The notes beneath the pieces were generated by a model. The model saw only the letters and a program-made list of their open reading frames with translations. It was not told the origin of the DNA and did no database searches. From Polytrichum commune (Eukaryota; Streptophyta; Polytrichopsida; Polytrichales; Polytrichaceae): a DNA stretch of 60,000 nt. Shown here one piece after another: positions 11,640-23,368 of the stretch. The stretch's first letter is position 1. Each line of letters opens with the position of its first letter. Where the stretch lies: positions 12,154,001-12,214,000 of the forward strand of contig OX485803.1 of the NCBI GenBank assembly GCA_950295325.1, in the 5' to 3' direction. The position numbers and the translations under genes were made by a program.

Positions 11640-12830
11640 GGACGGAAATTATGAACATGTCACTTCCTCACTAATCGTGATGCAAAGTGTGATGGGCCCT
11701 CCCCGCGTGTGCGGCCACAACCCATCACCATTTCCATAATTTCGTGTACAATTCCCCACCCCTCTTGCAACATGGGGTTAATTAAGAAGGTGAAAATATG
11801 AAGCACGCTTTGTGTTGCCATGACCCCCTTTCATAATTTACGTTCTTCGGTGACTAAAGAAAGCTTTCAGGACTTATTACATAGGTTTTTATTAGTGGCA
11901 CGCAAAGTGTGATGGGTCCTCCCCAAGCGTGCGGCCAATGCTCCACCGTTTCTCATCCATTGGATGTACAATGATACAAAACTCCGCCGTTCCCCACCAA
12001 GGCGAGCGTTGCAAGTGCGACCATCCCTCTTGCAATGTAGGTTAGTTGAAAATGAGGCACGCTTTTTTGATGGAGTGAGTCGTTGTTAATTACATCACGG
12101 GGCAATTTATTGTGTCCATTGACTATAGGAAGCTCCGATACATGAAGAATCAACACACCACACAAAGTACGAATGGAACCTCCCCGAGCGTGCGGTTTGT
12201 TCCGTTGTTGTTTTCATCCATCCGGTGTATAATAACATGACATTTACCATTCCCCATCAAAGTAAGCATCGGACGTGCAACCATCTTTCTTGCAACGTAA
12301 CTTAGTTGAAAATGAAGCACAATTTGTGTCAAAATGACCCCATCGTGACTACATTGTGGGACAACTAAGTATGTTCGATGACTAAAGAAGTGAGAGAGAG
12401 AGATTCACCTTGATCATGGCCACAGCCCAAGATATAAGTTAGTATTACCACACAAAGTGCAATAGCTCCTCCCCAAGTGTGCCGCCAACCCACCACAATT
12501 TTCATCCATGGGATGTGTAATGATAAAATATTCACCAATGCCCACAAGGCAAAGTATGAGCAATAAATGTGTGTGTCTCCTAGTAACATTCATGCATTGG
12601 ATGTGAGACCAATCCTCTTCAAACGCACTTGAAAATGACACACTTGTTTGTGTCGGAATTACTACTTTACACTTACATCTCACGACGTTGTATTATGTTC
12701 GATAAGTTGAGGAAGCTTTGAGATGGAACTCACAAACTAATTGCCACACAAGAAACGCGTGGCAACCTAATAACATCCATCCATCATATGTGTAGGCATC
12801 CCTTATACAACATGTTTGAAAACGGCTTGG
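11640..12830. repeat. Degenerate tandem array, about four to five units of 215-295 bp
   Basis: The landmark CAAAGTGTGATGGG followed by CCTCCCC and GTGTGCGGCC recurs in altered form near 11686, 11901, 12160 and 12450, with a weaker fifth near 12745. Each landmark is followed at similar spacing by TTTCATCCAT.GGATGTA, TTCCCCACCAA, CCTCTTGCAA, TTGAAAATGA.GCAC, and TTCGATGACTAAAGAAG. Units differ by substitutions and indels, so the array is old. No coding sense is seen. Confidence 0.75.
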
Positions 12831-14382
12831 GGTTCATGGTGTCTATGTAAACTAATCCATCCATCCATCCATCATAGATGGAAGGGCTCTAGTAAAAACA
12901 AGTCCTTACGTGTCGAAGGCTTGTTCATTTCAATTAACCTTCGTTACATTGATCGAAGGTTTGTGACGCTATTTTAAAAAGTTATATCTTTTAAGAAAGT
13001 TTGTTTCCAAAGCATAGAGTTGTTCAATGCGTTTTCACCTTCATGGTGGACGAGTTAACATGGACACCCATAACACTACTCAGCTAATGAGTTGTGTTCA
13101 ATTGTCGTGCCTTCAAATTTATTCTGAAGTATTACAACTTTGACATCCGGAGGCTTTATTCTTCAATCTACTGTAGGGTTCTGCCATGAATCCCTAGCCC
13201 TTCAAAACTCCATTGGATGTTCATCTAGAACTTCATTAGAGAAAGGTTTGTATTCTATTTCGAAGTGTAGTATTGGGTAGCTCAGAGTCTTTCTACCGAC
13301 TCGGTCATCGTGTCGATACTAGCCGTTAACTCACATTATTATGGAGACTTAACCTTTTAATACCACTGCACAACCTTACAGGTTTGAAACTTCATGGCAT
13401 CGCCATTTTGAATGATCATAATTTTGCAAAAATAAAATTCAAAACATAAAAAAATCCTTTCATGTTGTGGTCAAGACTCATAGTATATTCCTTTGGTGCG
13501 ATTTGGAGTCTATGGTGGCACTTTGAGGAACACACAAGATTTGTTACTTGATGTAAATTTGTTGAATGACATACACTCTTATTGTTGGAACGCATGAGTT
13601 TACATTGCAGTTGTATTGTGGGCACTTCCAACTCCATATACGATTTGGCGATTAAACTGGACTTGGGATTACCTATTTGGTCAACAATTGCAAGTCACAA
13701 AGTCATCTCAATCTCTGATACCACAACAGAGATGTAGAAGTTATAAGATTTCAAAGCGAAATACACATATTTGAAGTTCTCCTATTTAAGTGACCACACA
13801 GATCCTCCCATATATGTTCACAACTAACCCTAAAATGGTCGATGTTTTTCATGCACATAATCCAATACCATCGTAACAAGCATATTTTGGGTGTTCCAAG
13901 CCTCGTCATATACCACTATGGTATATGTGTCCGATTAAGAACCTTTGATGGCACCCTCTTTTGAATTATGATGGATATCATCACCTTATCGACCTCTTGG
14001 CCACTACCAAGCGAAACGGGCTCACTTTCATGTCAATGAAACCATGGATATTGAACTTTCTCTTTTCCTTTTTTGCTATTGGCTTCATACTCATGGTCCC
14101 TCCCAATCCACCAAGGGATAACTTTACATAGCCTAAGCGTCCTCACCTATGGCCACACAAGCCAACGCCACTACATACTTCACTTAAATACCCATGTTCC
14201 CTGTAAAGGCCATAACATTCTATAAGGGCAAGTCGGGGACCCCACATCCACTTGCCATGCCCCAATTCAAGGGGTTATAGTTAAGTGGCGGCCGCTTTAG
14301 TGTTGCCCCTTTGTGTCATTTTTAGCAAAACATGAGTGGGTGAGCTTACAAAGCTACGTTTCTTTTGTTTCCTCGGAAATTA
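12831..14382. other. Intergenic, no gene seen
   Basis: AT-rich sequence with short frames only. It holds a short ATCC run near 12853 and no recognisable mobile element. Confidence 0.4.
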
Positions 14383-14865
14383 GGGCCACGTCACACACGA
14401 CCCAAGAGCCGTGACCGTAAAATTGTGAGAGCCCAAAAGAAAGTGTCCAAAGGATGTCCCAAAACAACTTCCCAAATTATGTAGTGCGGTCACGGGCACT
14501 CAAGTGTAGTGTGGAGTCATATGTGACAGGGCCCTCAACCAAATGCTATTTAGTTGAGTTTCTATTCATGCGAGGTCACGATGAAATATAATAAATCAAC
14601 GGTTGTGAGGTTTCGGAGTTCCATGGTCTCTGGGTTTTTGTGTTAGGCCTATCTCCAAGAAGTGGTTTTTTAAAACAATCCAAGGGACCATGAAACATGA
14701 TATGTTCGATGCCATGTAGACTTTACATCCATTTTGCAATTACTTACATACTCCATTCGTCCCTCAAGCATAGTGTGGAGCGAACTTGGACCGGCTCCAC
14801 CTTTTCCACCAATGAGAGTCCTTGTAATGCTCATGGGCCCTTGGTCTCGTGTGTGAGGTGGGCCC
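14383..14865 (+). mobile_element. MITE family A, copy 1 (Harbinger-like)
   Basis: 483-bp element with terminal inverted repeats: GGGCCACGTCACACACGA at the left, and the complement of that pattern (CGTGTGTGAGGTGGGCCC) at the right. The interior matches the other copies at 37478, 37990 and 46137, for example GAGAGCCCAAAAGAAAG and GGGCCCTCAACCAAATGC. It has no coding capacity. Flanks are TTA and TAT, so the target duplication is not clean here. Confidence 0.75.
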
Positions 14866-15069
14866 TATACTTAAAAATAAGTGCAACATCTTGACGTCAT
14901 CGTAGTTTATGGAATAACATTACTCGTGGAGACTTTGCTCATCACACTTGTAGCAAAAACATATGATTGGAACTAAGGTTTGTGGGTGTTATTCGGTTCT
15001 TTTCATGTTCTCCGACTTCTATTGATTACATTTACACAACAAAACTTGAATTGCATTAGCAAATATTAG

Positions 15070-15320
15070 CGTGAAGATCGAACTTCTTATGATTTAGTTA
15101 TGGTTGCGGAAGTGCGTGTTTGTCGATTGCCTAACCAAATACACGCGTCCTTCCAATTGTGTTCATTGATGAGTGTAGAGAAATTGATCAAATTCAAAGA
15201 CACAACCCAATCTCTTTTAAGCATGTGTTTTTTTAGTTTTTTTTTTGTGGTGTTTGTTCTTTGATCCTCGCATTGACACATGCCAAATAAATATAGGTGT
15301 CTGATAAAAAAAGTATTCAA
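15070..15320 (-). repeat. Dispersed repeat D, copy 1
   Basis: Read on the minus strand this matches 21225-21445 (plus), sharing GCGAGGATCAAA, GAACACAATTGG.AGGAC, and CAAACA.GCACTTCC. Part of it also matches 34440-34560. The translation in one frame is conserved between copies (EHNWKDACI, EHNWEDMCI, DYNWKDLCI), which hints at an old coding origin. The family is unknown. Confidence 0.6.
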
Positions 15321-17216
15321 ATAACTTTGTGAACCTCCAAACTACAAACTATTCAATGCCTCAACTATTCGATGATCTCTATGTTTGTTGTGTTTGGATG
15401 TAAAATGGAGTTGCATAGTTTGAATGTTGATCTACTAACTGTGATTGATTAAGGCGGAGGGTGCTAAACCCAACACCCCACCCAAAACCAAATACCTATA
15501 AACGCCTCCCAATCGTCAACACTCTACTACCTTGAACAATTCCCAATGGTGTAGGAGTGCATGGGCCCACATAGTGATAGTTTGAGGTGCCATTAGTGAC
15601 GCCACCTCATATCGGCCTCCACTACCTCCACGTAGGGTAGGTAACGGGCTCCACTTTATTTTGGGTCGGTTCAAGGTGGGTTTGGGGTGGCTTGTCGGTG
15701 CCTATTCTAGCCATTCTATTCAACAGGGGAAAAGGGGGGGGGGTGGCGGGCCAATTATAACCATTCTTTTCACAAAGCAAAGGAGGTAGACCCACAGTGC
15801 ACATGGGGAGGGAGGGAGGGGGGGGGGGTCAATCATGGACACAAAGGGGGTCGGCACCCAGGACGGGTTGCCACCCAAGATGCAAGGTGATGGTTTTGCA
15901 ACTGAACCGGGTGGGATCATGTGGCTTTGCGCATCGTTACTAGTTGAGCTTTGATCAAGCTTGGATCTAATACCCAACTATGTCATGTTGGTTCTAGACA
16001 ATGAAAGTGGGGATCCTCATCATATCCAAGGTTGTCATACATGGGACCCAAGGATTGGTTTAAGGACTCCAGTGGTTTTTACTTTGAATATTCATCGAAT
16101 ATTCAACTTAGACATACAAACCACATAGCCATACATGTATGTGCAAATGCTTAAAGTGTTGGTTTAAGGACCCTCTACATTAGCGGTGTTGGGACAAAGT
16201 AATTAGAGTTTTGAGCAAGTGCCATGTATCATAGTTCATATTTGCGTAGATTATATGGGCTTATTCGGCCTAAATTTTGAGGAATATAACCAAGATTATG
16301 CTTGAATCAAGTGATCTTGATCGATCCTCAGGTCCACTTATCAGACCTCGGTACCAGCTGGAAATCAATGTGATAGTAAGCTAATTGATTGCCACCTTAA
16401 TTAAACCACCCACCTTCATCATAATTATCAACTACCAGCGTAATTAGTACATTGTCTTTTCAACAGACACGTTAATTAAGGTGATTAATTAAGCAAGCCT
16501 AGGAATTAACGATGGCGGGATTTTGGGGGGCCGGTCATCGTCTCATAGTAGACTATGTTGGAACACCGCACTCGGTCATAGTTATTGCTCATACCGATAC
16601 CTATGTAAGTTGTTTACTACATGCCTAGATTTTGTATGTGTATGCGGTATTCATGTAGGCCTACGTGGCTAGGATTTGGACTTTGTGGCATTTACGGACC
16701 GTGGATGAAAAGTTGCAAATGAAAAAAGAAAAAGAAAAAGAAGCAAATCTTTTAAAAGGTTGAGGGTTGAATCATTCTAAGTTGTGAACTCCATCATACT
16801 AGTGTGGAGGCAACTAGTATTTAGGTAGTTTTGTATTTTTGACGATTGTGGAAGGAAACAAACTTTTAAAACAATTTTTTTTGTGATTCGAGTGTTGTTA
16901 TTTGTACTTGTTGTGCACCCGTTGTGCAGGTGATCGTGTATTAAAGGACCGTGATGTGTGCATACATTTGGCACCATAGTGAAGATGTGAAAGTGTGTGT
17001 GTGGTAGCAGTTTAGTCCGGAATTGGCCCAAAAGCCGGACTCGTTTAAATACCATTTAGAAGAGGAGCCCATTTTCAAACTTAAATCATTTGAGAATAAT
17101 CATTTAGAGCTATGAAGTAGTTTGTTTCATTTCATCTTCATAGTGGATGAGATTATGCAAACACCACAAGTTCTTGGTCACATGACCAAGGTTTAGGCTT
17201 TGTTGCAGCTATGTAA
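15321..17216. other. Intergenic with G-rich homopolymer stretch, no gene seen
   Basis: Contains G runs around 15737-15745 and 15808-15829, whose antisense Pro-rich frames look like low-complexity artefacts. An AT-rich inverted pair CACCTTAATTAA / TTAATTAAGGTG lies around 16395-16485. No gene or complete mobile element is seen. Confidence 0.4.
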
Positions 17217-17785
17217 GGGGTTGTTGACACCGTGGACCATGAAGTCGTCCCAAGGCTCTATGAAATCTACGATTGGATGTTGAAATCGTCATGGGACCGC
17301 TTTGGTTTACACCAAGAAAAAAATGTCATAGTGACCATGGAGTTCGAGGTCCCCAAAAGACATGTTCTAAGGCCTACGTACATTATCCACTGACATGGTC
17401 CAATGGGTTTTGCGGTGAGAGAGGCAAAAGAGGTGCTCTAGTAGGAAAAAGCAGGGGCCCATGGCCAAGAAATGTTGTTATAATAAATTTTGAATGAATT
17501 TTTCTGGGGGAGGAGAATACGAAGACCAAAGAAGACAAGAGCATGGTCAAACTCGAGTTTGTTCACAACTGCCCTTTTAGGGCATACATATAAAAAAAAA
17601 TCCACCTAGCACGTTCACTTTTTGGTGTATGGTCATTCCTCTTGGTCCACAGTCGATTTGCACCTAGTGAGGGGCCCAACTGCTTTGTAAATTGATTTTC
17701 TTAAAATATGACCATGAAAGTTGGACCATCAAGTCAGACCCTAGAAAAAAGGCCATCTTTCATGGTTCATGATGTAAACCAGTCC
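17217..17785 (-). mobile_element. MITE family B, copy 1 (Harbinger-like, TAA target duplication)
   Basis: 569 bp. The left end GGGGTTGTTGACACCGTGGA pairs imperfectly with the right end TTCATGATGTAAACCAGTCC. It is flanked by TAA at 17214-17216 and TAA at 17786-17788. The interior is the reverse complement of the 36427 copy, including GGGCCC, AAAGAGGTGCTC and the TGACCAT/ATGGTCA segments. The 3-bp TWA duplication and G-rich terminus are typical of PIF/Harbinger MITEs. Confidence 0.8.
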
Positions 17786-18550
17786 TAAAATGATCCCTTG
17801 TTGGTGAAGGAGTTGTAGTAATTTAAAAAATAAAAATAAAACAAACAAGTCCCCTACATGTCAAGAGTCGATTCATCTAAATTGGACTCTTGGAGTCTAC
17901 GTTGAAGTCTTTGATGTCATTTCCAGAGTCGACTTGTCTTAGTCTCACCATTCATAAGTTGTAGAATAGTTTGACATGCTTTCACCTTCTTAATGGACGA
18001 GTTCACATGGACACCACAAGTCGTTGGCCACGTGGCTAGGGCTTTGTGTTGTCTACATACACTCGTGCATTTGGACACCATTGTAAACAACTAATATAAA
18101 AATTATCAAGTTTCATACACTCCGATTTTGACAATGGCATCAGGGTCACCAAGTTTTGAGCAACGGGGATGAACCGGCCCTTAACATGAAGGAGTTGGTT
18201 GTTACTAAGTCCTTTCACACACGATGGACTTGTTTACATAGGTGTCATGAAGCTCCAACCATGTAGACTCATACATGTGTTGGTCCATGTGAACTTGTCC
18301 ATTTGGAGATTGAGAATGTGATGAATTATTTCATAATATGTTGTTGTTTGATATATGAAGACTTTTATGACTCAAAACTAGTCTATCAAAAAACATTTTA
18401 AATGAATCAAGTACATACTTACAAGAGCGGATTATAACTAGAGTCCTTTCATTGAAATTATATGACTTTTATACGATTTGCTACCGTAGGGGTGGTCACT
18501 TAAACCCACTCACCCCGTTTGAGACGAGCTTCAATCAATATTGTATTTGA
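17786..18550. other. Intergenic, no gene seen
   Basis: AT-rich flank between MITE B copy 1 and the coding-like relic. No recognisable element. Confidence 0.35.
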
Positions 18551-19021
18551 TCTTCTATTTTTGTATTTGGGCATGTAGTTCCAGGGAATCGCAAGTCTTT
18601 CTTTCAATTGGACCATCTAGCTGACATTAGTTTCCCCGTCGAAGAGGCTACCGCAATCCGCCACTTTGTGGAATTAACCAGATTAAAACCACCTGGATAT
18701 ACTTTCGGTCCCATTAGTTGTTTTGGTGTTTCCCAACTTTTAAACGAACTTCATTTCAACATGTGAGATGTCACGAAATACCTCAAGGCTCACAAATCCT
18801 TTTGTAAAGTTGATTTGACCCGGGCCAAAATGAGCAAATATGAATGTGTTAGTTGTGTGGACCCCGTTTGGAGACCTACCACAAGGGTAGGTCTTCCCCA
18901 ACGCTCAATATCAACAAAGGGGGTTGGTTTTACGTGGCCAACACGAAACCACCATGACGGCTTCCCAAAAGATGAGACTTGTACCTCGTCAAACCCCTCC
19001 CTTAAGTTACATAAAATTTAA
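18551..19021 (+). pseudogene. Coding-like relic of unknown identity
   Basis: One plus-strand frame stays open for about 156 codons with a single TGA at 18764-18766, unusual for this AT-rich background. The segment before the stop includes FFQLDHLADISFPVEEATA and LKPPGYTFGPISCFGVSQLL, with a balanced composition. After the stop it continues with DVTKYLKAHKSFCKVDLTRA. CCAG at 18581-18584 could be a splice acceptor. I do not recognise the family; it could be a host gene fragment, a captured exon or an old transposon protein. Function is unknown. Confidence 0.35.
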
Positions 19022-20376
19022 CATATGCGGGGGGATGTACAAAATGGTCACATCGGAGGCCAACCTAAGCATGACGGTTAAGCTAGTACCACAAGGTGGA
19101 GAACGAGATTGACCATCAAGAAATGTTATTGTTTTTACTTCGAGTACGTATAAGTAGGGGAGCATTGTCCTACACTCATCTTCATGGATAAAGCCCAAAG
19201 GGGCATCGATCGAATGCAATTACACCCAATTGTCATAAACGTGGGTCGATGATAAGTAGAGAAGTATAGGACTTCACGACGACACTTGGAAATTCGGGTG
19301 GGGGTTATACTTCCGACACTATTCACTTGAATCATTGTTCCTTCTAGTGACATTCACAAGAAATGGCTGGGGCGAACCAAACCGTACACTGGTTCCTTGG
19401 AGTCAAGGGTTTAGGCATCCAACAAGGAACGAGTGTATGGGTTGGTTCACCCAGACCACAAGATACATTGTTCACCCATGCATTGTTCACTTAAAAACAC
19501 TATTCGTAGCAGCACTATCACTGAAAACACCGGCACTGCTCACCATTTGTACCAACATCGTTTTCCTTTCTATTTTCTACGTTTCTTCCCACGAAGGTAA
19601 AGTAATGGAGGCCCGTATCAGATGCTAAATATAGAATGGAAGACAACCCATGAAGTGGAATAATGTTAGGCTAATGCAGGGCCGATTCCGAGATTTCGTT
19701 ATCTTTTTAAAAAGGCACATTACATGCTATAATCGAATCGACGCTCAAAGAGTCAGGCATCTATCTCGGTAAGGCTTTCGTCGAAGAAGTGGGCACCTTG
19801 AGATCGTCGGGAAAGAAGTGTCCATTTAAAGACCCATCTAATTAGCTTCATTTTAGGGTTTGCCAACCACATGGGATGCTAACTTTAATACACACCACTC
19901 ACAGGAAGCCCATGACCCAAAATGGCGTTTTATAATTTATGAGTGGGGTGATGGTTGCCAGGTCACACATAGGCATTATGGCCAGTAAGAGGCTCATGCT
20001 AGGCTCTTAGAATCATCCTAATAATAAGGTGGCTTTTGAATGTTAATTAAGCTTGTATATGACAAACCCCACAACAAGCTATGATCGTAGTTCTCCACCT
20101 CACCGTCCGGCTATAATATTGGGTCCAAAGTTTGTGGGCCGTGCTAAAGGGAAGTGGATTAGTTGTTTTGAAAGGTTAGGGTTGAGTCGTGCTCGGTGGT
20201 GCATGTCCCCACAAGTTGCGGAGTTGCTTGTTTTGGATAAAGGGAAACAAAAACACGGCGTGAATTGTGAAACCAACTAAAGCGAAGCGAAGCAACGGTG
20301 AACATGGAAAACTTACATCGTAACGCTTTTGGGAGAGAATTGAACTAAATCCATCGAACCCAAAACGGGGCCACCC
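19022..20376. other. Intergenic, no gene seen
   Basis: Short frames only. An imperfect inverted pair occurs around 19378-19446 (AACC.GTACACTGGTTCCTTG against CAAGGAACGAGTGTATGGGTT). Confidence 0.35.
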
Positions 20377-20391
20377 TTCGGTCCGCATCTT

Positions 20392-20540
20392 TTTCTTTCT
20401 TTTTGGAACACATGATGCATTTGACCACTTGGCTGGATTTTATGTCGAGTAGAGAGACGATTACACGGCCGGGAATCGAACTATGTTTGGGTTGAGTACA
20501 TCTCCACTATCATATGATAGTTTAGGGTCATCTTGGACCA
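20392..20540 (-). mobile_element. tRNA-derived SINE with 15-bp target duplication
   Basis: Read on the minus strand: an A-box-like TGGTCCAAGAT (20530-20540), a B-box GTTCGATTCCC (20471-20481), then a body and an A/G-rich tail AAAAAGAAAGAAAAAGATG at the left edge. Flanking repeats TTCGGTCCGCATCTT (20377-20391) and TTCAGTCCGCATCTT (20541-20555) differ at one base and look like the target duplication. Internal Pol III boxes, an A-rich tail and a 15-bp duplication are the signature of a SINE mobilised by LINE machinery. It is not a functional tRNA: box spacing is too wide and no cloverleaf forms. Confidence 0.8.
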
Positions 20541-20905
20541 TTCAGTCCGCATCTTGAGCGAGGAGGTTGTCATGAAAGGTAAAAAAAAAAAGATAAAAAG
20601 GGTTAGTTTCCAGTGGAGGTGAGAGACATTACCCCACCGAAACACCATATGTTAACAAACTTGGCCTCAAGAGCCGCTTGGTTTTCCTCACTACCGAACT
20701 TGGCAAGCTCCATAATTTGGCTCTTGTGTGCCATCCCAACATGGACGGTGCCACTCCAAGCCTTATGACAAATCTATTATGGAAAAATAACTTTGTGAGC
20801 GGCGGCAACATGAAGAGGTTAACATACCAAAACACTAATGGAGAGGAGGAATCATTGATTACTATGTAGAACTCGTGAAGTTCCGCTCTCCTTTTAGCAA
20901 AATCA

Positions 20906-20941
20906 ACACCTAACTTGGGTTCATAGACCCAAGTTAGGTGT
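20906..20941. repeat. Perfect 15-bp hairpin
   Basis: ACACCTAACTTGGGT, a 6-base loop (TCATAG), then the exact complement ACCCAAGTTAGGTGT. There is no T run after it and no adjacent gene, so a terminator role has no support. Confidence 0.85.
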
Positions 20942-21026
20942 AAAAAACAATGGACTTATAGGGGTGGGTTTTTTACTACATCCCCCGGTGTCCTATAACT
21001 TCCTCTGAAAGAATAAGAAGCTACCC

Positions 21027-21445
21027 TTGCAAAGTACCCATTGGGGCGTATTGTATACTAACAAATTGAGTATGGAGAGTGGCTTGATTATCAACGCTTT
21101 CAAGCTCAATGTACTTCACGATTTGGCAAGATTTTGTACTTTCGGGTGTGGCTCAATGGAGAATGGAAAGGGGGAATGGGGGGGAGTTTTGACAAAGAGA
21201 CAATGTAAGGTAAGGTATGTGGGGTGTTATGCGGTTACTTTTCTTAATTGGATCCCTATATTTGATTGGTATGTGGTTTGGCGAGGATCAAATAACAAAC
21301 GGCGTAAAGACACATATTTAAAAGGAGATTGGATTACGTCTTTAAATATTAATAACTACTCTACATTCAATAGTGAACACAATTGGGAGGACATGTGTAT
21401 CTAGTTAAGAAATCAACAAACATGCACTTCCAATATCCGTAACTA
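21027..21445 (+). repeat. Dispersed repeat D, copy 2
   Basis: The part from about 21225 matches copy 1 (15070-15320) in inverted orientation. A 125-codon plus-strand frame (21027-21404) spans it and includes SLNINNYSTFNSEHNWEDMCI-like peptide that is shared in part with copy 1. There is no known domain. It may be the end of an old transposon coding region. Confidence 0.5.
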
Positions 21446-22928
21446 AAATAGGGGAAGTCTGATTTTCAATCCGATCTAGTGTACGTCATATTAGTGGGTG
21501 AAATTGTTTAGAGTTCATAAATCCAAATATATTTAAATCCTATATTATAGATGAGTAACATGTGACACTCAATCTCAAAAAACAATTCAATTACCTGGGC
21601 AGAATATGAATTTTGTGGTATTTTGTGTCACTACCTATTTGGAACGCTATAAATTATTGGTGTAAACCTCTTTCTTTGCCAACAAAGGTGAGCTTGGTTG
21701 TTTGGCCATCAAAGAACGTACATACATTTTCTTAGTAGACAGTTGCAATCTAAGTATAATTTCACAACATATCGTACTTCTGAATAGTCAGTGACACTAA
21801 ACACCACAAATGATATATTGGAGTGGGGCAAATTACATGACTGCCAAAAGGAAATTGTCGCATACAAAACTCAAACCCATACACAAAGTACTACGTAACA
21901 TTACTAAGTAGCTAGATGATGATTTTAATTTAAAGTGAGAGGTTGTAATTTTCAAATATCTAAATTTGTAGCGGTGATGATGTTGCCCCACCATCTAGAC
22001 AACATTCAACTGGCGATGGTGTGTTGAGTGGGCAGTGGCACATATGACCCCAAACATTAATTCACATGCGCATGTCATGGTACACCATGTCAAGGTGACA
22101 CACACACCCTTTAGTCTATTTACATCATATGATGTGGGTGGACATGGTGAGGCCGTTGCCCCACGATTGCTCACTGTTGAAGTTAGGAGGATCAAGAGGC
22201 GGGGTGACAATGGTGGTGACAACACATGCCAATATTAGTGGACTACAACAACAAATATTAAATGCATCAAATTTTGATATATGACGTCAAACTTCAAAGT
22301 GAATTGGAGACTCCTTGACATATCCAAGGAGCCAAGGTGTTGATGTTTGTTAAAGGAAATCCACCTTGACCTCAACGCAACCCCATGAACTCATTATTTG
22401 GAAGGGCTACGCTACCAAGCCAACCTCAATCTAAACCTCAACTTGACCTCGATATCCCGATATCTTGATATTTGAATGTCGATCAAATCATTCAGGAGGC
22501 CTTGCAAGATTATGGGAGGATTGAGTGGCAACGGACTCTCGCACATTAGAGAAGGCCCTGGAAGTTGCTCCGGGAGGTCACTTGTGAAAATCGTAGAAAC
22601 AACTTGCGATGAAAAAATAGGGTCTAATATATTCTTTGTAGATAAATTTTGCAAAAAAACATACATATAATATAAGGGGTTTGAAAATAGTGAATCGTGT
22701 TTACATGTAAAATACCATCACATACAACGGCCTCTTTTACCTAGTCAGTACATGTAAAATAGCATGGAAACAATTACTAGGGGTAGTGTGTCTAGGGTAG
22801 GGTCAGTGCAAAAGGATGAAAAGAAGTAATTTTTTGTTGAAAAACTTGGATGGATGACTTCACAGGCTGGTTGGTTGCACCAACATATCCAACGTGGAGT
22901 TAATGTTCTCTACCTACGTGCCGGGATG
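21446..22928. other. Intergenic, no gene seen
   Basis: AT-rich left flank of the Ty3 element. Only short frames. The last five bases of the flank (22929-22933, GAAAA) are the target duplication of the element. Confidence 0.4.
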
Positions 22929-22933
22929 GAAAA

Positions 22934-23283
22934 TGTAACGTTCTCAAATATTATGAGATTCAAGAGGCATGTTCCACCCAACCTTAGAGCTTATATACAA
23001 GTACCACTGGCAGTTGAGGCCACCTCCAACTGGTAGTTAAATATATATTAACGAGCTCTCCCCCATGCCTTTAGGATATCTCTAAGTGCAGTTAAATAGT
23101 GGTCTCTACTTACGTGGGAGAACTACGTGTAGAACCACAATCATCAACTAGTAGTTAACTCCCTTTACCTTCAGGACTGCTAGAGCACTCAGGGTAGCGC
23201 CTCTAGTTTTATAGTAAAGGAGTCCCAGTTGAATGAGAGGTTGTAAATAAATATAAAACAATAAATATGTAATACACGTTACA
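22934..23283 (-). repeat. 3' LTR of the Ty3 chromovirus (350 bp)
   Basis: Begins TGTAACG, ends CGTTACA, and is adjacent to GAAAA on the outer side. Differs from the partner LTR by five substitutions (four transitions, one transversion) and lacks the 11-bp duplication found there. Confidence 0.97.
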
Positions 23284-23296
23284 CACCTCCCCACTT
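23284..23296 (-). other. Polypurine tract of the Ty3 element
   Basis: Reads AAGTGGGGAGGTG on the minus strand immediately before the 3' LTR. This is the expected plus-strand primer position. Confidence 0.8.
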
Positions 23297-23368
23297 AGGA
23301 ATGAACGTCCGCGTTCATGAATGATCCCAAATCGTAGTGCATCAAGACAAATATAGTTAAGACCACCA

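Noticed and set aside
11640-12830. CRISPR-like array
   Set aside because: Units are long, diverged and have no short identical repeat with unique spacers; the host is a plant.
15622-15977. Pro-rich minus-strand frames
   Set aside because: Produced by G runs on the plus strand; low complexity.
20471-20540. Possible tRNA gene
   Set aside because: A and B boxes are present, but spacing and flanks do not form a cloverleaf; target duplications show a SINE.
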